A stretch of 64,000 nt of DNA from NCBI RefSeq assembly GCF_000425405.1, contig NZ_KE384364.1, positions 234,345-298,344 of the forward strand, in the 5' to 3' direction. Shown one piece after another: positions 56,060 through 64,000 of the stretch (its first letter is position 1; each line of letters begins with the position of its first letter). The notes under the pieces are model-generated. The model was not told the DNA's origin, did no database searches, and worked only from the letters and a program-made list of their open reading frames with translations. The translations under genes were made by a program, and so were the position numbers. This DNA is from Ferrimonas kyonanensis DSM 18153 (lineage in GTDB: Bacteria > Pseudomonadota > Gammaproteobacteria > Enterobacterales > Shewanellaceae).

Positions 56060-56955
56060 TGTTGATTCACGCACAGCAACTCAGTAAAAGCTACGGCAGC
56101 AAGCTGGCCCTGGACCGCGTCGACCTGAGTCTCGATGGCAGCGACAGCATCGCCCTGGTGGGCCCCAATGGCGCCGGAAAAACCACGCTGATGTCGTTGA
56201 TTTGTGGTTATCTTCAGCCCAGCAGCGGTTCGCTGACGGTACTGGGGCACGCTCCGGGCAGCAGTGAACTGCTGGGGCAACTCAGCGCCTTGCCTCAGGA
56301 TGCTCAACTGGATCCCGGCTTCAGCATCGGCATTCAGTTGCGCCACTTCGGTGCCCTGCAGGGAATGAGTAAAACCGAGGCGGATAAAGAGGCACGGCGG
56401 GTATTGGAGCTGGTGCAACTGGCCGATACCTTTGCCAGTCGCCCCCAGGATCTCAGCCACGGCATGCGCAAGCGGGTCACCATTGCCCAGGCGCTGATGG
56501 GCCAACCCAGGCTGGTGTTACTGGATGAGCCTACCGCTGGCTTGGATCCGGCCAACGCCCGCGCCGTCCGGGATCTGGTCAACAGCTTGCGAGGGCAATG
56601 TCATTTTCTGATCAGTTCTCACAACCTGGAAGAGCTGCAGAAGATGTGTGACACGGTGCTGCACATCGAACAGGGCCGCATCAGCCAGACTCTGGAGGTT
56701 CATGGCAGTCAAAAAGACGCCATCTTGACCCTGACCCTGACCCCGCAGTCTGGCACGGAGGCCGACCATTGGCTCAGACAGTTGCCGGGCGTCCGCGAAG
56801 TGACTCACAAGGGGCAACAGGAGTTTCTGCTTCGCTACGACGACAGCGCCCACCCCCAGTTCGACATCGAACTGCTGCAAGCGTTGCACCGACAGCAGCT
56901 GGAGTACCGGCAACTGAGCCGGGGCCTGAGCCTGGAAGACCGGTTGTTTAACTGA
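56059..56955 (+). CDS. ABC transporter ATP-binding protein
   Basis: A 298-residue ATPase. Walker A is GPNGAGKTT, the signature loop is LSHGMRKRV (variant of LSGGQ), Walker B is LVLLDEPTAGLDPA, and the switch His is in ISSHNLEEL. A C-terminal domain of about 80 residues follows. It is the partner of the upstream permease, and with the M28 peptidase forms a probable three-gene unit ended by a strong hairpin. Confidence 0.94.
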   Translation: MLIHAQQLSKSYGSKLALDRVDLSLDGSDSIALVGPNGAGKTTLMSLICGYLQPSSGSLTVLGHAPGSSELLGQLSALPQDAQLDPGFSIGIQLRHFGALQGMSKTEADKEARRVLELVQLADTFASRPQDLSHGMRKRVTIAQALMGQPRLVLLDEPTAGLDPANARAVRDLVNSLRGQCHFLISSHNLEELQKMCDTVLHIEQGRISQTLEVHGSQKDAILTLTLTPQSGTEADHWLRQLPGVREVTHKGQQEFLLRYDDSAHPQFDIELLQALHRQQLEYRQLSRGLSLEDRLFN

Positions 56956-56980
56956 ACCGAGACGCTCGACTGCAACAACA

Positions 56981-57006
56981 ACGAGGCCCCTAAACAGGGG
57001 CCTCGT
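56981..57006. terminator. Bidirectional hairpin between the ABC and TonB-receptor genes
   Basis: A perfect 10-bp stem (ACGAGGCCCC/GGGGCCTCGT) with a 6-nt loop, followed by CATTTTC on the plus strand. It separates convergent genes. Confidence 0.82.
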
Positions 57007-57093
57007 CATTTTCTGTCGGCTCAACTCCTGGCTCGAGCGCACGTCGATGCTCGGCCGTTGAGACAACGACTCGGCGTCAATCCAGTCTCGCCG

Positions 57094-59256
57094 CTACAGC
57101 TCAAACCGCCCCCCCAGATACCAGGTCTGGCCAAAGGCCGGCCATACCGTGGACGACGAAGAGCCAGTGGCGACGTAGTGATAGTAGGTTTCATCAAACA
57201 GGTTGTTAACGCCGCCGTACAAGGTCAGGCCATTGGCCATGGCATAACGTACACTCAGATCGGTGGTTTCATAACTGTCCACCAGTTCATCCTCGGGCTT
57301 GTCGGCTTCATCAAAGTAGTTGGAGTATCCGCCGGTGTACTTGTATTTCACGCCGGCGCTCAGGCGCGGTGTGAAATCATAGTCTACCGTTACCACCACC
57401 TTGTGTTCGGGCACTTTCTGCAGACCGCTGTCGCTCCAGTCAATCTGCTTGCCTTCCTCAATCAACGCCTTACCCTGACTGTTGTATTCGGTTTTGCCTT
57501 TGGACCAGGTGTAACTCTGGGACAAGCGGAACTGACCCAGGACCTGCTCGGCAGAAAAATCCACGCCGTACCGGCGGGTCTTCAACAGGTTCAGCGTCTT
57601 CTTGTCTTTCTTGTAACTCTTGTCTGCAATAGGGCTTTCAATTTTTACCCGGTTGAGCTCGTTATCAGTCTCGGTCAGGTACGCGGTCATCGACAGGAAG
57701 GTGCTCAGAAAATAGTCCCGCATCCCGATTTCATAGGTATCGTAAATCTCATCGTCGGCTTCGGTGGCCACAAAGACGTGATTTTTAGTGTCCACATAGA
57801 CATCGTCGGTCATCTGGATGCCATCTGGGGTGGTGAAACCACGCTCATATCGGGCAAACAGCCGCCCTGTGTCCGAGTACAACCACGCCGACGACAGTTC
57901 ATAAGCTTGATTTCGACGCTCATTTTTATGCCTTACCGAAGTGCCGGCACACTTGGAACTGGCGCATTCAGGCTTAGCGGTAATCCAGTCGGTCGCATCA
58001 AAACGAATGCCCTGAGTAAATTCAAAGTTGCCAACTCGATTCTTGTTATGAACGAAGATTGCCTGAATCTCCTTTTCATAATCAAAGACGTTATAGGTAT
58101 TTTGCTTGTACTTAGGCTGGGTCAGGGTTGCCTCCTGGTTGAGAAGATCTAACCCCACCAGCAGGTTATGATGATCAGCATAGCCCCAGTTTAGCTTCAG
58201 TTTGGCGCCCTTGGTCTGGTAATCCATGTCTTTGTCTTCGTAGTGGGAGTTTCGGTAATACCCCTTCTGAGACACCAGATCGGTCATCAACGACAGTGAG
58301 TCACTGAAATTAATGCTATGGGATAACTTCAAGCCATCGGACTTGCGATCGCTCTGGTTATAGCGACGCTTCACTTCATAGATGTACTCTCCGGTTTCCT
58401 CGTCATAGCCGACAGTCACCCGGGTTTCATCGGGAACGTAGTTACGGCCGTACTTTTTCAAATTGTCGGCACTGACATTGAAGACGTACTGTCCATCCTC
58501 TTCATAGTGGCTGTACTTCATTGACAGCATCTGATTGTCGGTCAATTGATAAGCAGCACCAAGGCCGTAATATTCGTTCTTCTTGTAGGTATCTTTAAAA
58601 TAGAGATCGGAGTTTTCAGCGGAATAGTTGGCCTGCAAGACCAAATCATCGGTTGCCTGAACACCAAAATTCCCTGACCAACGACGTTGGTTTTCAGAGC
58701 CATATTCATAGCTCACCGAGTTTTGAGGTTTCTTCATCCCTTTCAGGTTGGTGGTAATATTGATCACTCCGCCGGCAGTACCGCTGCCGTACAATACCGC
58801 ACCGCCCCCTTCAATAATCTCAATTTTTTCAATCTGGTCGACAGGAACAATGTTGTAGTCGGTTTTATAAGGGTGCTGAGTCAAAATACCGATTGGCGCA
58901 CCGTCGACCATGATTTGAATATTTCTACCGGCGGTTCGGCTGCCCTGGCCTCGAATGTCAATCTCACCATAGCCCGTCTTAGAGACATTGATTCCGGGTA
59001 CATCATCCAACACCTCAGACAAACTTTCGTAGCCCTTGTTCTCCATGTCTTCACGAGAGATCACTCGAATGTTCTTGGTGGTACTGATTGCTTCAATTTC
59101 AACGTAATCTGCGGTCACCGTACTTTCGTCCAATGCCACTTCATCCGTTGTCGAAACTTGACTCTGCTCAGTTTGAGGCTCGGCATACACCTGGATGCCG
59201 CTGGAACAGATCAGGCCGATAAAAGTACCGGCAACCGTTATTTCCTTGAATTTCAT
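57094..59256 (-). CDS. TonB-dependent outer-membrane receptor, probably for an iron chelate
   Basis: A 720-residue receptor with a signal peptide (about 1-25). A TonB-box-like segment (DESTVTADY) comes near residue 40. The plug has NIRVISREDMENKGYESLSEVLDDVPGINV, IDIRGQGSRTAGRNIQIMVDG and GGGAVLYGSGTAGGVINI. The 22-strand barrel ends in a terminal beta strand GRFEL. Siderophore uptake is likely from the plug type and nearby Fur-like sites; the ligand is unknown. The ATG at 59256 has AGGAAG upstream; the upstream frame extension lacks support. Confidence 0.93.
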   Translation of the reverse strand: MKFKEITVAGTFIGLICSSGIQVYAEPQTEQSQVSTTDEVALDESTVTADYVEIEAISTTKNIRVISREDMENKGYESLSEVLDDVPGINVSKTGYGEIDIRGQGSRTAGRNIQIMVDGAPIGILTQHPYKTDYNIVPVDQIEKIEIIEGGGAVLYGSGTAGGVINITTNLKGMKKPQNSVSYEYGSENQRRWSGNFGVQATDDLVLQANYSAENSDLYFKDTYKKNEYYGLGAAYQLTDNQMLSMKYSHYEEDGQYVFNVSADNLKKYGRNYVPDETRVTVGYDEETGEYIYEVKRRYNQSDRKSDGLKLSHSINFSDSLSLMTDLVSQKGYYRNSHYEDKDMDYQTKGAKLKLNWGYADHHNLLVGLDLLNQEATLTQPKYKQNTYNVFDYEKEIQAIFVHNKNRVGNFEFTQGIRFDATDWITAKPECASSKCAGTSVRHKNERRNQAYELSSAWLYSDTGRLFARYERGFTTPDGIQMTDDVYVDTKNHVFVATEADDEIYDTYEIGMRDYFLSTFLSMTAYLTETDNELNRVKIESPIADKSYKKDKKTLNLLKTRRYGVDFSAEQVLGQFRLSQSYTWSKGKTEYNSQGKALIEEGKQIDWSDSGLQKVPEHKVVVTVDYDFTPRLSAGVKYKYTGGYSNYFDEADKPEDELVDSYETTDLSVRYAMANGLTLYGGVNNLFDETYYHYVATGSSSSTVWPAFGQTWYLGGRFEL

Positions 59257-59500
59257 ATATGAAATACTTCCTGGAATCACTCTAAAGTTAGGGCTACGTC
59301 GGCGTGTTTCCTCGGCGAAACACGCCGCGGTTCCAGGCACTACCCTGCTAATACCCCCCCCCGTTCTAGTGAGCAGCATTACCACAGCAACAGTGCCAGA
59401 AACCGTAACAGAACACGGTTTGCTCCATCGATCATGGCAACAGACACAGCAAACTCGACGCCACTATACACGCAAACGCGAATGATAAACACTACCAAAC

Positions 59501-59517
59501 GCGTATCATTCTCATTT
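59501..59517 (-). promoter_or_regulatory. Fur-box-like site upstream of the TonB receptor
   Basis: On the minus strand AAATGAGAATGATACGC resembles the Fur consensus built from GATAAT hexamers (GAGAAT then GATACG). It lies about 245 nt upstream of the receptor ATG. A second partial site (ATGATAAAC) is at 59482-59490. Confidence 0.5.
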
Positions 59518-59830
59518 GTCGAGCAATGTCAAAAAATGACCTCGACTCCATGTAAAAAGATTTACCCTAATAAGCCCAAGCGGCTATCAAATCCTCCAAT
59601 ATTAATACGCAAAACCGCATATACACCCTTTCGCATTTTGCGTTAATCCAAGCGCAACCTTTGCCTCTCATATAGCGCCAGAGGAAAGAAAGCATGGGCA
59701 GAAACAGTCAAATTAAGCGCACTTTCTCACTCACTCAAAAGGCAGCGACTGGTAACAAAAATGTAACCACGGCGTAAATTGAAGGTTCTTTGCCGATATT
59801 CAGTCAGGATGGATGCAGATTCAAATTTGT

Positions 59831-59854
59831 GAGAATGAAAACGATAATGATTCA
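59831..59854 (+). promoter_or_regulatory. Fur box upstream of the DUF3450-TonB operon
   Basis: Four consecutive hexamers GAGAAT, GAAAAC, GATAAT, GATTCA match the repeated NATWAT model of Fur sites, with the third hexamer perfect. The site is directly next to a TTGACA at 59863-59868, so Fur repression by iron is likely. Confidence 0.72.
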
Positions 59855-59970
59855 CAAATTGGTTGACAGGTTCAAGGTTCAAAGTTCAAGATCGCCTGAA
59901 TTATTGGCTTAGGAATTCAGCAACGTCAGTTGTTCGTAGACACCTAACATCGATTAAAGACAGACTCCCA

Positions 59971-60774
59971 ATGCATTTATATCCTCTAAATAAACGGCAC
60001 CAACCCTGCCTGCCTCAGGCAAAAAGGCGCCCGCTGCTTACTCTGATTTTCAGTTTGCTGGTTTGTGGCCACGGTCATGCTGATCCAGCCACACTGGATA
60101 AAACCGTTAAAAACGATATCGCAGTTGGTCATCAGACCCAACGTAGGGAAAGCGAATGGGATCAACAGCGCAAACGGCTCGAACTGCAGTTGCAACAGCT
60201 CACTGAGCAACACGACACTCTGAAAAAAGACGTCGACAGCCTGCTGTGGAGTAATGCCCAAAAGTCCGATACGGCGGCAAGCCTAAAGCAAGACATCGCC
60301 AGTGCAAGTCGACTGACTTCGGGGCTGGATCCTGTTATCGACGAACAGGCTCAAAAAGCGGCACAAGCGGTTCAAACCAGCCTGCCTTTTTTGCAGCAGG
60401 AGCGACAGCAACGACTGCAACAATTCAACCACTGGCTGGACGCGCCATCGACTGAGCAAGCAGAGAAGCTGGAACGATTGCTGGAACTGTTCACCATAGA
60501 AACGCAATTCGGCCACACCAGTGAATCCTGGCAGGAGACCATCGAACTCAATGGTCATCCCCTCACCGTCCAACTGCTGAAGGTCGGCCGACTTGCCCTG
60601 TATTATCAGACTCTCGATGAGGCGCAATGTGGTGTTTTTAATCCGAAAACGCTCAGTTTCGATCCCTTACCCAGCGACTGTGTCGCCCCAATAAAAAAAG
60701 CCATTTCCCTGGCCAACCATGGACGCAGTGCCGAACTGGTGAGCCTGCCAATCGGAAGGATTACCCTGCCATGA
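59971..60774 (+). CDS. DUF3450 periplasmic coiled-coil protein of the TonB system
   Basis: A 267-residue protein with an N-terminal signal sequence after a basic start (cleaved near residue 36, GHA). A coiled-coil region follows (about 55-100, RLELQLQQLTEQHDTLKKDV). The C-terminal DUF3450 domain has QFGHTSESWQETIELNG and VGRLALYYQTLDEAQCGVF. Genes of this family stand at the head of TtpC-type TonB operons. The ATG at 59971 gives the signal peptide; no strong ribosome-binding site is seen. Its stop overlaps ttpC by 4 nt. Confidence 0.85.
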   Translation: MHLYPLNKRHQPCLPQAKRRPLLTLIFSLLVCGHGHADPATLDKTVKNDIAVGHQTQRRESEWDQQRKRLELQLQQLTEQHDTLKKDVDSLLWSNAQKSDTAASLKQDIASASRLTSGLDPVIDEQAQKAAQAVQTSLPFLQQERQQRLQQFNHWLDAPSTEQAEKLERLLELFTIETQFGHTSESWQETIELNGHPLTVQLLKVGRLALYYQTLDEAQCGVFNPKTLSFDPLPSDCVAPIKKAISLANHGRSAELVSLPIGRITLP

Positions 60775-62195
60775 AACGCCTCTTAATCATCATGTTAGTG
60801 AGCCTTTCCTGCATCAACTCCGCTTGGAGTGCCGATCTACGCCAGGCTCAGGCCAATGCCGAAACGGCTTTGACCCAACGCAAAGCTCAGGATAGCGAAT
60901 CCCAACAACGCATTACCGATCAACGCAACGACCTGCAGCAACGCATTCAGCGCCTTCGAGGTGAAATTAACGCTCTGAAACTGAAGAAAAAACAGGAGTC
61001 TGTTCGCAGCAAAAATCTGGACGCCGAACTGCAGCAATTAACCGGCCAGCGAGACACGTTGGAAAAACAGGTTGGCCGCATCGTTGCCATCGTCCGTACT
61101 GCCGCCAAAAACCTGCGCCAACTGGCTCTGGCATCGCCTTTTTCAGCAATGACCCCCCAACGCATTCAACACCTCGATCTGTTGGCTGACGGCACCCAAT
61201 TCCCGGACATTAATGATCTCAACAGTCTGTTTCGCTACTTCAATGACGAAATCACCCTCAGCGGCGAAGTGGGCCTGCACCTGGTCAACGTCACCGGTCG
61301 GGATGGCACCATCACTGAACGGCAGGTACTGACAGCCGGGCCCTTTATGTCACTGGTGCTGTCCGGCCAACACGGCGAGCCCATTCTCTATGACGCCAAC
61401 ACCCTAACGTTCAGAGAGATGCCCTCTTCACCGGGGTTCATGTTGCAGTGGGCCCTTGACCGCTATTTGGAGGGAAAAAGTGACGTTCTGCCGCTGGACC
61501 TCAGCGCCGGGGCTGCTTTGGATCAGTTGCGCCGTACGCCCTCATTGTCTGAACGCATCCTGCAAGGGGGCCCCCTGGTCTGGCCCATCGTCTTCATCGG
61601 CTTGCTGGGCTTAATCATCGCGGTGGAGCGCGCCTGGTTTTTGAAGCGGGTGCATGACAATACCGACAGCACCATGAACAAAGTCAATGCACTGGCCGGT
61701 GAGGGCCAATGGCAACAATGTGACCAGATGGTCGCAAAACGAAAAACATCGCCGGTCTACAACGTGTTGCGCACCGGGCTGGCCGCTCGAAGCGAGCCGC
61801 GAGATGTCCTAGAGAGCATTCTTCAGGAAGCGATTCTTAAAGAACTCCCCAGACTGGAGCGGTTCCTGCCCTTCCTGGCCATGCTCGGCGCCGTTGCACC
61901 TTTGCTGGGTTTGTTAGGCACGGTGACCGGCATGATCGATACCTTTGAAGTGATCCACATTGCCGGTACCGGCGACCCGAGAATGATGTCTGGCGGCATC
62001 TCCACCGCTCTGATCACCACTATGCTGGGATTGGCCATTGCCATCCCCATCATGCTGCTGCATTCGGTCCTAAATCGGCAGGTTGAGCACATCATCGGTG
62101 ACATGGAAGAGAAAGCCGTCGCACTGACTAACATCATTCAGCGTGAAGACCTCAGCCTGCGCACTCCCGCTCTCTCGGCAGAACCGGCATGTTAA
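60771..62195 (+). CDS. ttpC: TtpC-type MotA/TolQ/ExbB protein
   Basis: A 474-residue protein: signal peptide (1-20), a periplasmic coiled coil (about 25-110), a DUF3450-like region with VTGRDGTITERQVLTAGPFMSLVL, then a C-terminal ExbB-type channel domain. Three helices are visible, with FLPFLAMLGAVAPLLGLLGTVTGMIDTFEV and GGISTALITTMLGLAIAIP. In Vibrio the fourth component TtpC is needed by the TonB2 system. It overlaps exbB by 7 nt. Confidence 0.9.
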   Translation: MKRLLIIMLVSLSCINSAWSADLRQAQANAETALTQRKAQDSESQQRITDQRNDLQQRIQRLRGEINALKLKKKQESVRSKNLDAELQQLTGQRDTLEKQVGRIVAIVRTAAKNLRQLALASPFSAMTPQRIQHLDLLADGTQFPDINDLNSLFRYFNDEITLSGEVGLHLVNVTGRDGTITERQVLTAGPFMSLVLSGQHGEPILYDANTLTFREMPSSPGFMLQWALDRYLEGKSDVLPLDLSAGAALDQLRRTPSLSERILQGGPLVWPIVFIGLLGLIIAVERAWFLKRVHDNTDSTMNKVNALAGEGQWQQCDQMVAKRKTSPVYNVLRTGLAARSEPRDVLESILQEAILKELPRLERFLPFLAMLGAVAPLLGLLGTVTGMIDTFEVIHIAGTGDPRMMSGGISTALITTMLGLAIAIPIMLLHSVLNRQVEHIIGDMEEKAVALTNIIQREDLSLRTPALSAEPAC

Positions 62196-62788
62196 CGGAA
62201 GTACTTGTCGGACTGTACGACTACGTCAGCACTGGCGGCACAGTGATGATCCCCATCATGCTGTGCTCCATGCTGCTGTGGTGCCTCAGCCTGGAGCGAC
62301 TGTTCGCCTTCTACAGGCTGGAGCAGGACGACCTGAGCCTGGACTCCGCCATATCGATGATACGCCGAGGGGACTGCGGTCCGAACCAGGCCGGTGTTCG
62401 CCGTGACTTGGTGCGATTCCTAGCCCCCCATACTCCGGCGACGGCAGCAGAATTTCAGGGGTTGTTGCAACAATACCGACTTCAAACTCAGCCTAAATTG
62501 GATAAAAGAATTGGCTTGATTGCCACTCTGGCCGCCATTGCCCCACTGCTGGGGCTGCTGGGCACCGTTAATGGCATGATCGCTACCTTTGATGTCATTG
62601 CACTGTTTGGAACCGGCAACGCCAAAGCCATGGCTGGCGGTATCTCCGAATCCCTTATTACCACCCAGAGCGGACTCACCGTGGCCATTCCGGGGATGTT
62701 TCTCGGGGTCATCCTCAACCGCCGTGCCCGACGCCTGAGCCAGACGCTCAACGAAACCATCAGTCTCTTACAAAGGAGCAGCCAGTGA
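62189..62788 (+). CDS. exbB: ExbB-type proton channel subunit
   Basis: A 199-residue MotA/TolQ/ExbB protein with three helices. The conserved LIATLAAIAPLLGLLGTVNGMIATFDVIALFGTGNAKAMAGGISESLITTQSGLTVAIP covers the proton pathway. It forms the TonB motor with ExbD. The ATG lies inside the end of ttpC. Confidence 0.95.
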   Translation: MLTEVLVGLYDYVSTGGTVMIPIMLCSMLLWCLSLERLFAFYRLEQDDLSLDSAISMIRRGDCGPNQAGVRRDLVRFLAPHTPATAAEFQGLLQQYRLQTQPKLDKRIGLIATLAAIAPLLGLLGTVNGMIATFDVIALFGTGNAKAMAGGISESLITTQSGLTVAIPGMFLGVILNRRARRLSQTLNETISLLQRSSQ

Positions 62789-63204
62789 TACAGATCAGAG
62801 ACTCATTAAGACGGCGAAAGGCCAGCCCGGAAGTGAACATCTCACCTCTGATTGATCTGGTGTTTTTGCTGCTGATCTTCTTTATGGTCACCACCAGTTT
62901 TGTGAAAGAAACCGGCATCGACATCAATCGTCCCAATGCCGAAACAGCCGTCGTTTCCAAGCAGCAGGCTATTCTGGTCGGCATCGCCGACAACGGCGAA
63001 GTGCATTTTGACGGCAAGGCCATCGACATTCGAAGCGTTCGACTGCTGGTCGCCCGAGCCGTCGCCGACAAACCCGATGCCGATGTGGTTGTCGTCGCAG
63101 ACAAAGCCGCTCCTACCGGTATCTTGGTTCGAGTGATGGATCAGTGCCGTCTGGCGGGTGCCGAGCGGGTCAGCGTCGCCACTCAAAATAAGGGTGAGCG
63201 ATGA
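62785..63204 (+). CDS. exbD: ExbD-type TonB motor subunit
   Basis: A 139-residue protein with one helix. The proton-binding Asp is D24 in NISPLIDLVFLLLIFFMV; the C-terminal domain is periplasmic (DADVVVVADKAAPTGILVRVMDQCRLAG). The start is GTG at 62785 with AAGGAG seven nt upstream. It overlaps the exbB stop by 4 nt and tonB by 4 nt. Confidence 0.95.
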   Translation: MIQIRDSLRRRKASPEVNISPLIDLVFLLLIFFMVTTSFVKETGIDINRPNAETAVVSKQQAILVGIADNGEVHFDGKAIDIRSVRLLVARAVADKPDADVVVVADKAAPTGILVRVMDQCRLAGAERVSVATQNKGER

Positions 63205-63836
63205 TCTTGCATCACAAGTGGCTGCCGCTGGGCTTGGCTGCACTGCTGGCCATGATAATCAATTTGCTGATATTTTCTCTTTTGCCTGGGCTTCGTACGC
63301 CGCCAAGAAGCAGTGACCAACTCATTCTGGCTCGCCCCATTTCCATGGTAAAACTGGAGCCCATGAAACCGGCAACGCCACCACCACCCGAGCAACCGAA
63401 ACCGCAACAGGCTCCGCCTAAACCCAGGCTGGCACTGCCCATTGATACCACACCAATACAGACCAGCTCACTGAGCCTGAAGGCTGATCCAGGGCTGCCA
63501 GAGCTGGATACCCGCATCTTCAAGCCCACTCCGGGCGACCTGGTATTCGGCGAAGCTCAGTTGGATAAGCCGTTAATTCCTACTCACAATCAGTCCCCCA
63601 TCTACCCGTTTCAAGCCAAACGAATGGGACTGACCGGCAAAGTCAAAGTGAAGTTTGTGGTGGAAAAAGATGGCACCGTCGGTGAGATGGAAGTGGTCAG
63701 CGCGACGCCGCCCAATGTCTTTGATAAAGCGACCCTCGATGCGGTCAGTCGCTGGACCTTCAGGCCCGGAGAGATCACCGGTGAAGCGGTGCGCGTCAAC
63801 GTTACTCAAGTCATTAACTTCAATTTGAATAAATAA
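63201..63836 (+). CDS. tonB: TonB energy-transducing protein
   Basis: A 211-residue protein with one N-terminal anchor helix (about 8-29). A Pro-rich spacer (about 52-75, PPPPEQPKPQQAPPKP) is followed by a C-terminal TonB domain with PIYPFQAKRMGLTGKVKVKFVVEKDG, then FDKATLDAVSRWTFRPG. It is of the short TonB2 type and likely energises the receptor encoded upstream among others. Confidence 0.95.
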   Translation: MILHHKWLPLGLAALLAMIINLLIFSLLPGLRTPPRSSDQLILARPISMVKLEPMKPATPPPPEQPKPQQAPPKPRLALPIDTTPIQTSSLSLKADPGLPELDTRIFKPTPGDLVFGEAQLDKPLIPTHNQSPIYPFQAKRMGLTGKVKVKFVVEKDGTVGEMEVVSATPPNVFDKATLDAVSRWTFRPGEITGEAVRVNVTQVINFNLNK

Positions 63837-63842
63837 CCCCCT

Positions 63843-64000
63843 ATGCCAATGCTCATTTCACTCCGTTCTCTCTGGCCTTTGGCAGTACTGCTCGTCACCG
63901 TGCCCGGCTACGCTCAGGCCAGCACCTGCAATGCCCAACCCAGCCCCTACATCAACCAGGCGCTGACCCGGGCCTCACTGTTTCTGGAACAGGAGAAACC
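63843..64000 (+). CDS. Start of a secreted protein, probably the TPR protein of the TonB2 operon
   Basis: The first 52 residues are present and the gene runs past the window end. A signal peptide is clear (cleavage after GYAQA near residue 26), followed by STCNAQPSPYINQALTRASL, which suggests helical TPR-like sequence. TtpC-type TonB operons commonly end with a TPR protein, so this is the expected gene. An ATG two codons later (63849) is an alternative start. Confidence 0.65.
   Translation, partial: MPMLISLRSLWPLAVLLVTVPGYAQASTCNAQPSPYINQALTRASLFLEQEK

Larger units (their letters stand above)
59257..59970. other. AT-rich divergent regulatory region of the iron-uptake genes
   Basis: About 715 nt, clearly richer in A and T than the neighbouring genes, between the TonB receptor and the DUF3450 gene. 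It carries two Fur-box-like sites (listed separately) and a perfect TTGACA at 59863-59868. It also has three tandem heptads GTTCAAR at 59870-59890. Short open frames here look accidental. Confidence 0.6.

Noticed and set aside
59434-59646. 70-codon open frame upstream of the TonB operon
   Set aside because: It lies in AT-rich regulatory DNA over a Fur-like site, with no ribosome-binding site or family resemblance.

Overview
The window is chromosomal DNA of a fairly GC-rich gammaproteobacterium. Gene order and protein sequences fit the Alteromonadales, close to Ferrimonas or Shewanella. Several gene orders match the Escherichia coli chromosome: nadB divergent from rpoE-rseA-rseB-rseC-lepA, and rppH-ptsP-lgt-thyA divergent from mutH. 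A TtpC-type TonB system and an OxyR/peroxiredoxin pair add to the marine gammaproteobacterial picture. The taxonomic call is inference from recognised proteins. I saw no tRNA, rRNA, IS element, prophage or CRISPR array.

Region by region. 1-5400: envelope-stress operon rpoE-rseABC-lepA (lepA cut by the window edge), with a sigma-E-like promoter before rpoE, and nadB in the opposite direction. 5340-8240: ygfX, sdhE and a Bcr/CflA efflux gene in one overlapping unit, then nhaR. 8550-14520: thyA, lgt, ptsP and rppH, then a 700-bp non-coding gap crowded with DnaA boxes, then mutH. That gap looks like the DnaA-reactivating locus DARS2. 14660-19680: a membrane adenylate cyclase, oxyR divergent from a 2-Cys peroxiredoxin, yfbR, and a sensor kinase whose phosphoacceptor histidine appears to be glutamine. 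19940-24320: an ECF sigma/anti-sigma/DUF4097 operon, queG, a scramblase-like protein and a NYN-domain protein. 24570-31460: yceH, a MATE exporter, btuR, an ArsR-type regulator, and metH behind a tandem MetJ operator; btuR and metH both act in corrinoid metabolism.

31450-38380 holds a TetR regulator and a RibD/DHFR-like reductase around a perfect palindromic operator, a nitronate monooxygenase, a DUF3157 protein, a haem-binding DUF3365 protein, an internally duplicated DUF417 (RclC-like) membrane protein, a DAACS symporter and a thioesterase. 38656-46381 is a same-strand locus of four genes I cannot assign: a 1052-residue soluble protein, two tandem paralogues of about 580-610 residues with a repetitive beta-rich N-terminal part, and a polytopic membrane protein. 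It is the best candidate here for an undescribed system.

46466-52038 and beyond: a SYLF-domain protein, then a RelV-type (p)ppGpp synthetase homologue that carries what looks like a Sec signal peptide. Next is an ECF sigma/ChrR pair with a LON-domain gene and a DUF2878/chalcone-isomerase-like/DUF3833 operon. The sigma gene and that operon share a TGATCC...CGTAT promoter motif, and a similar site precedes the following DUF4397 lipoprotein gene. 53633-56955 encodes an M28 peptidase and an ABC exporter. 57094 to the end is an iron-uptake region: a TonB-dependent receptor divergent from DUF3450-ttpC-exbB-exbD-tonB-TPR, with Fur-box-like sites in the shared upstream region.
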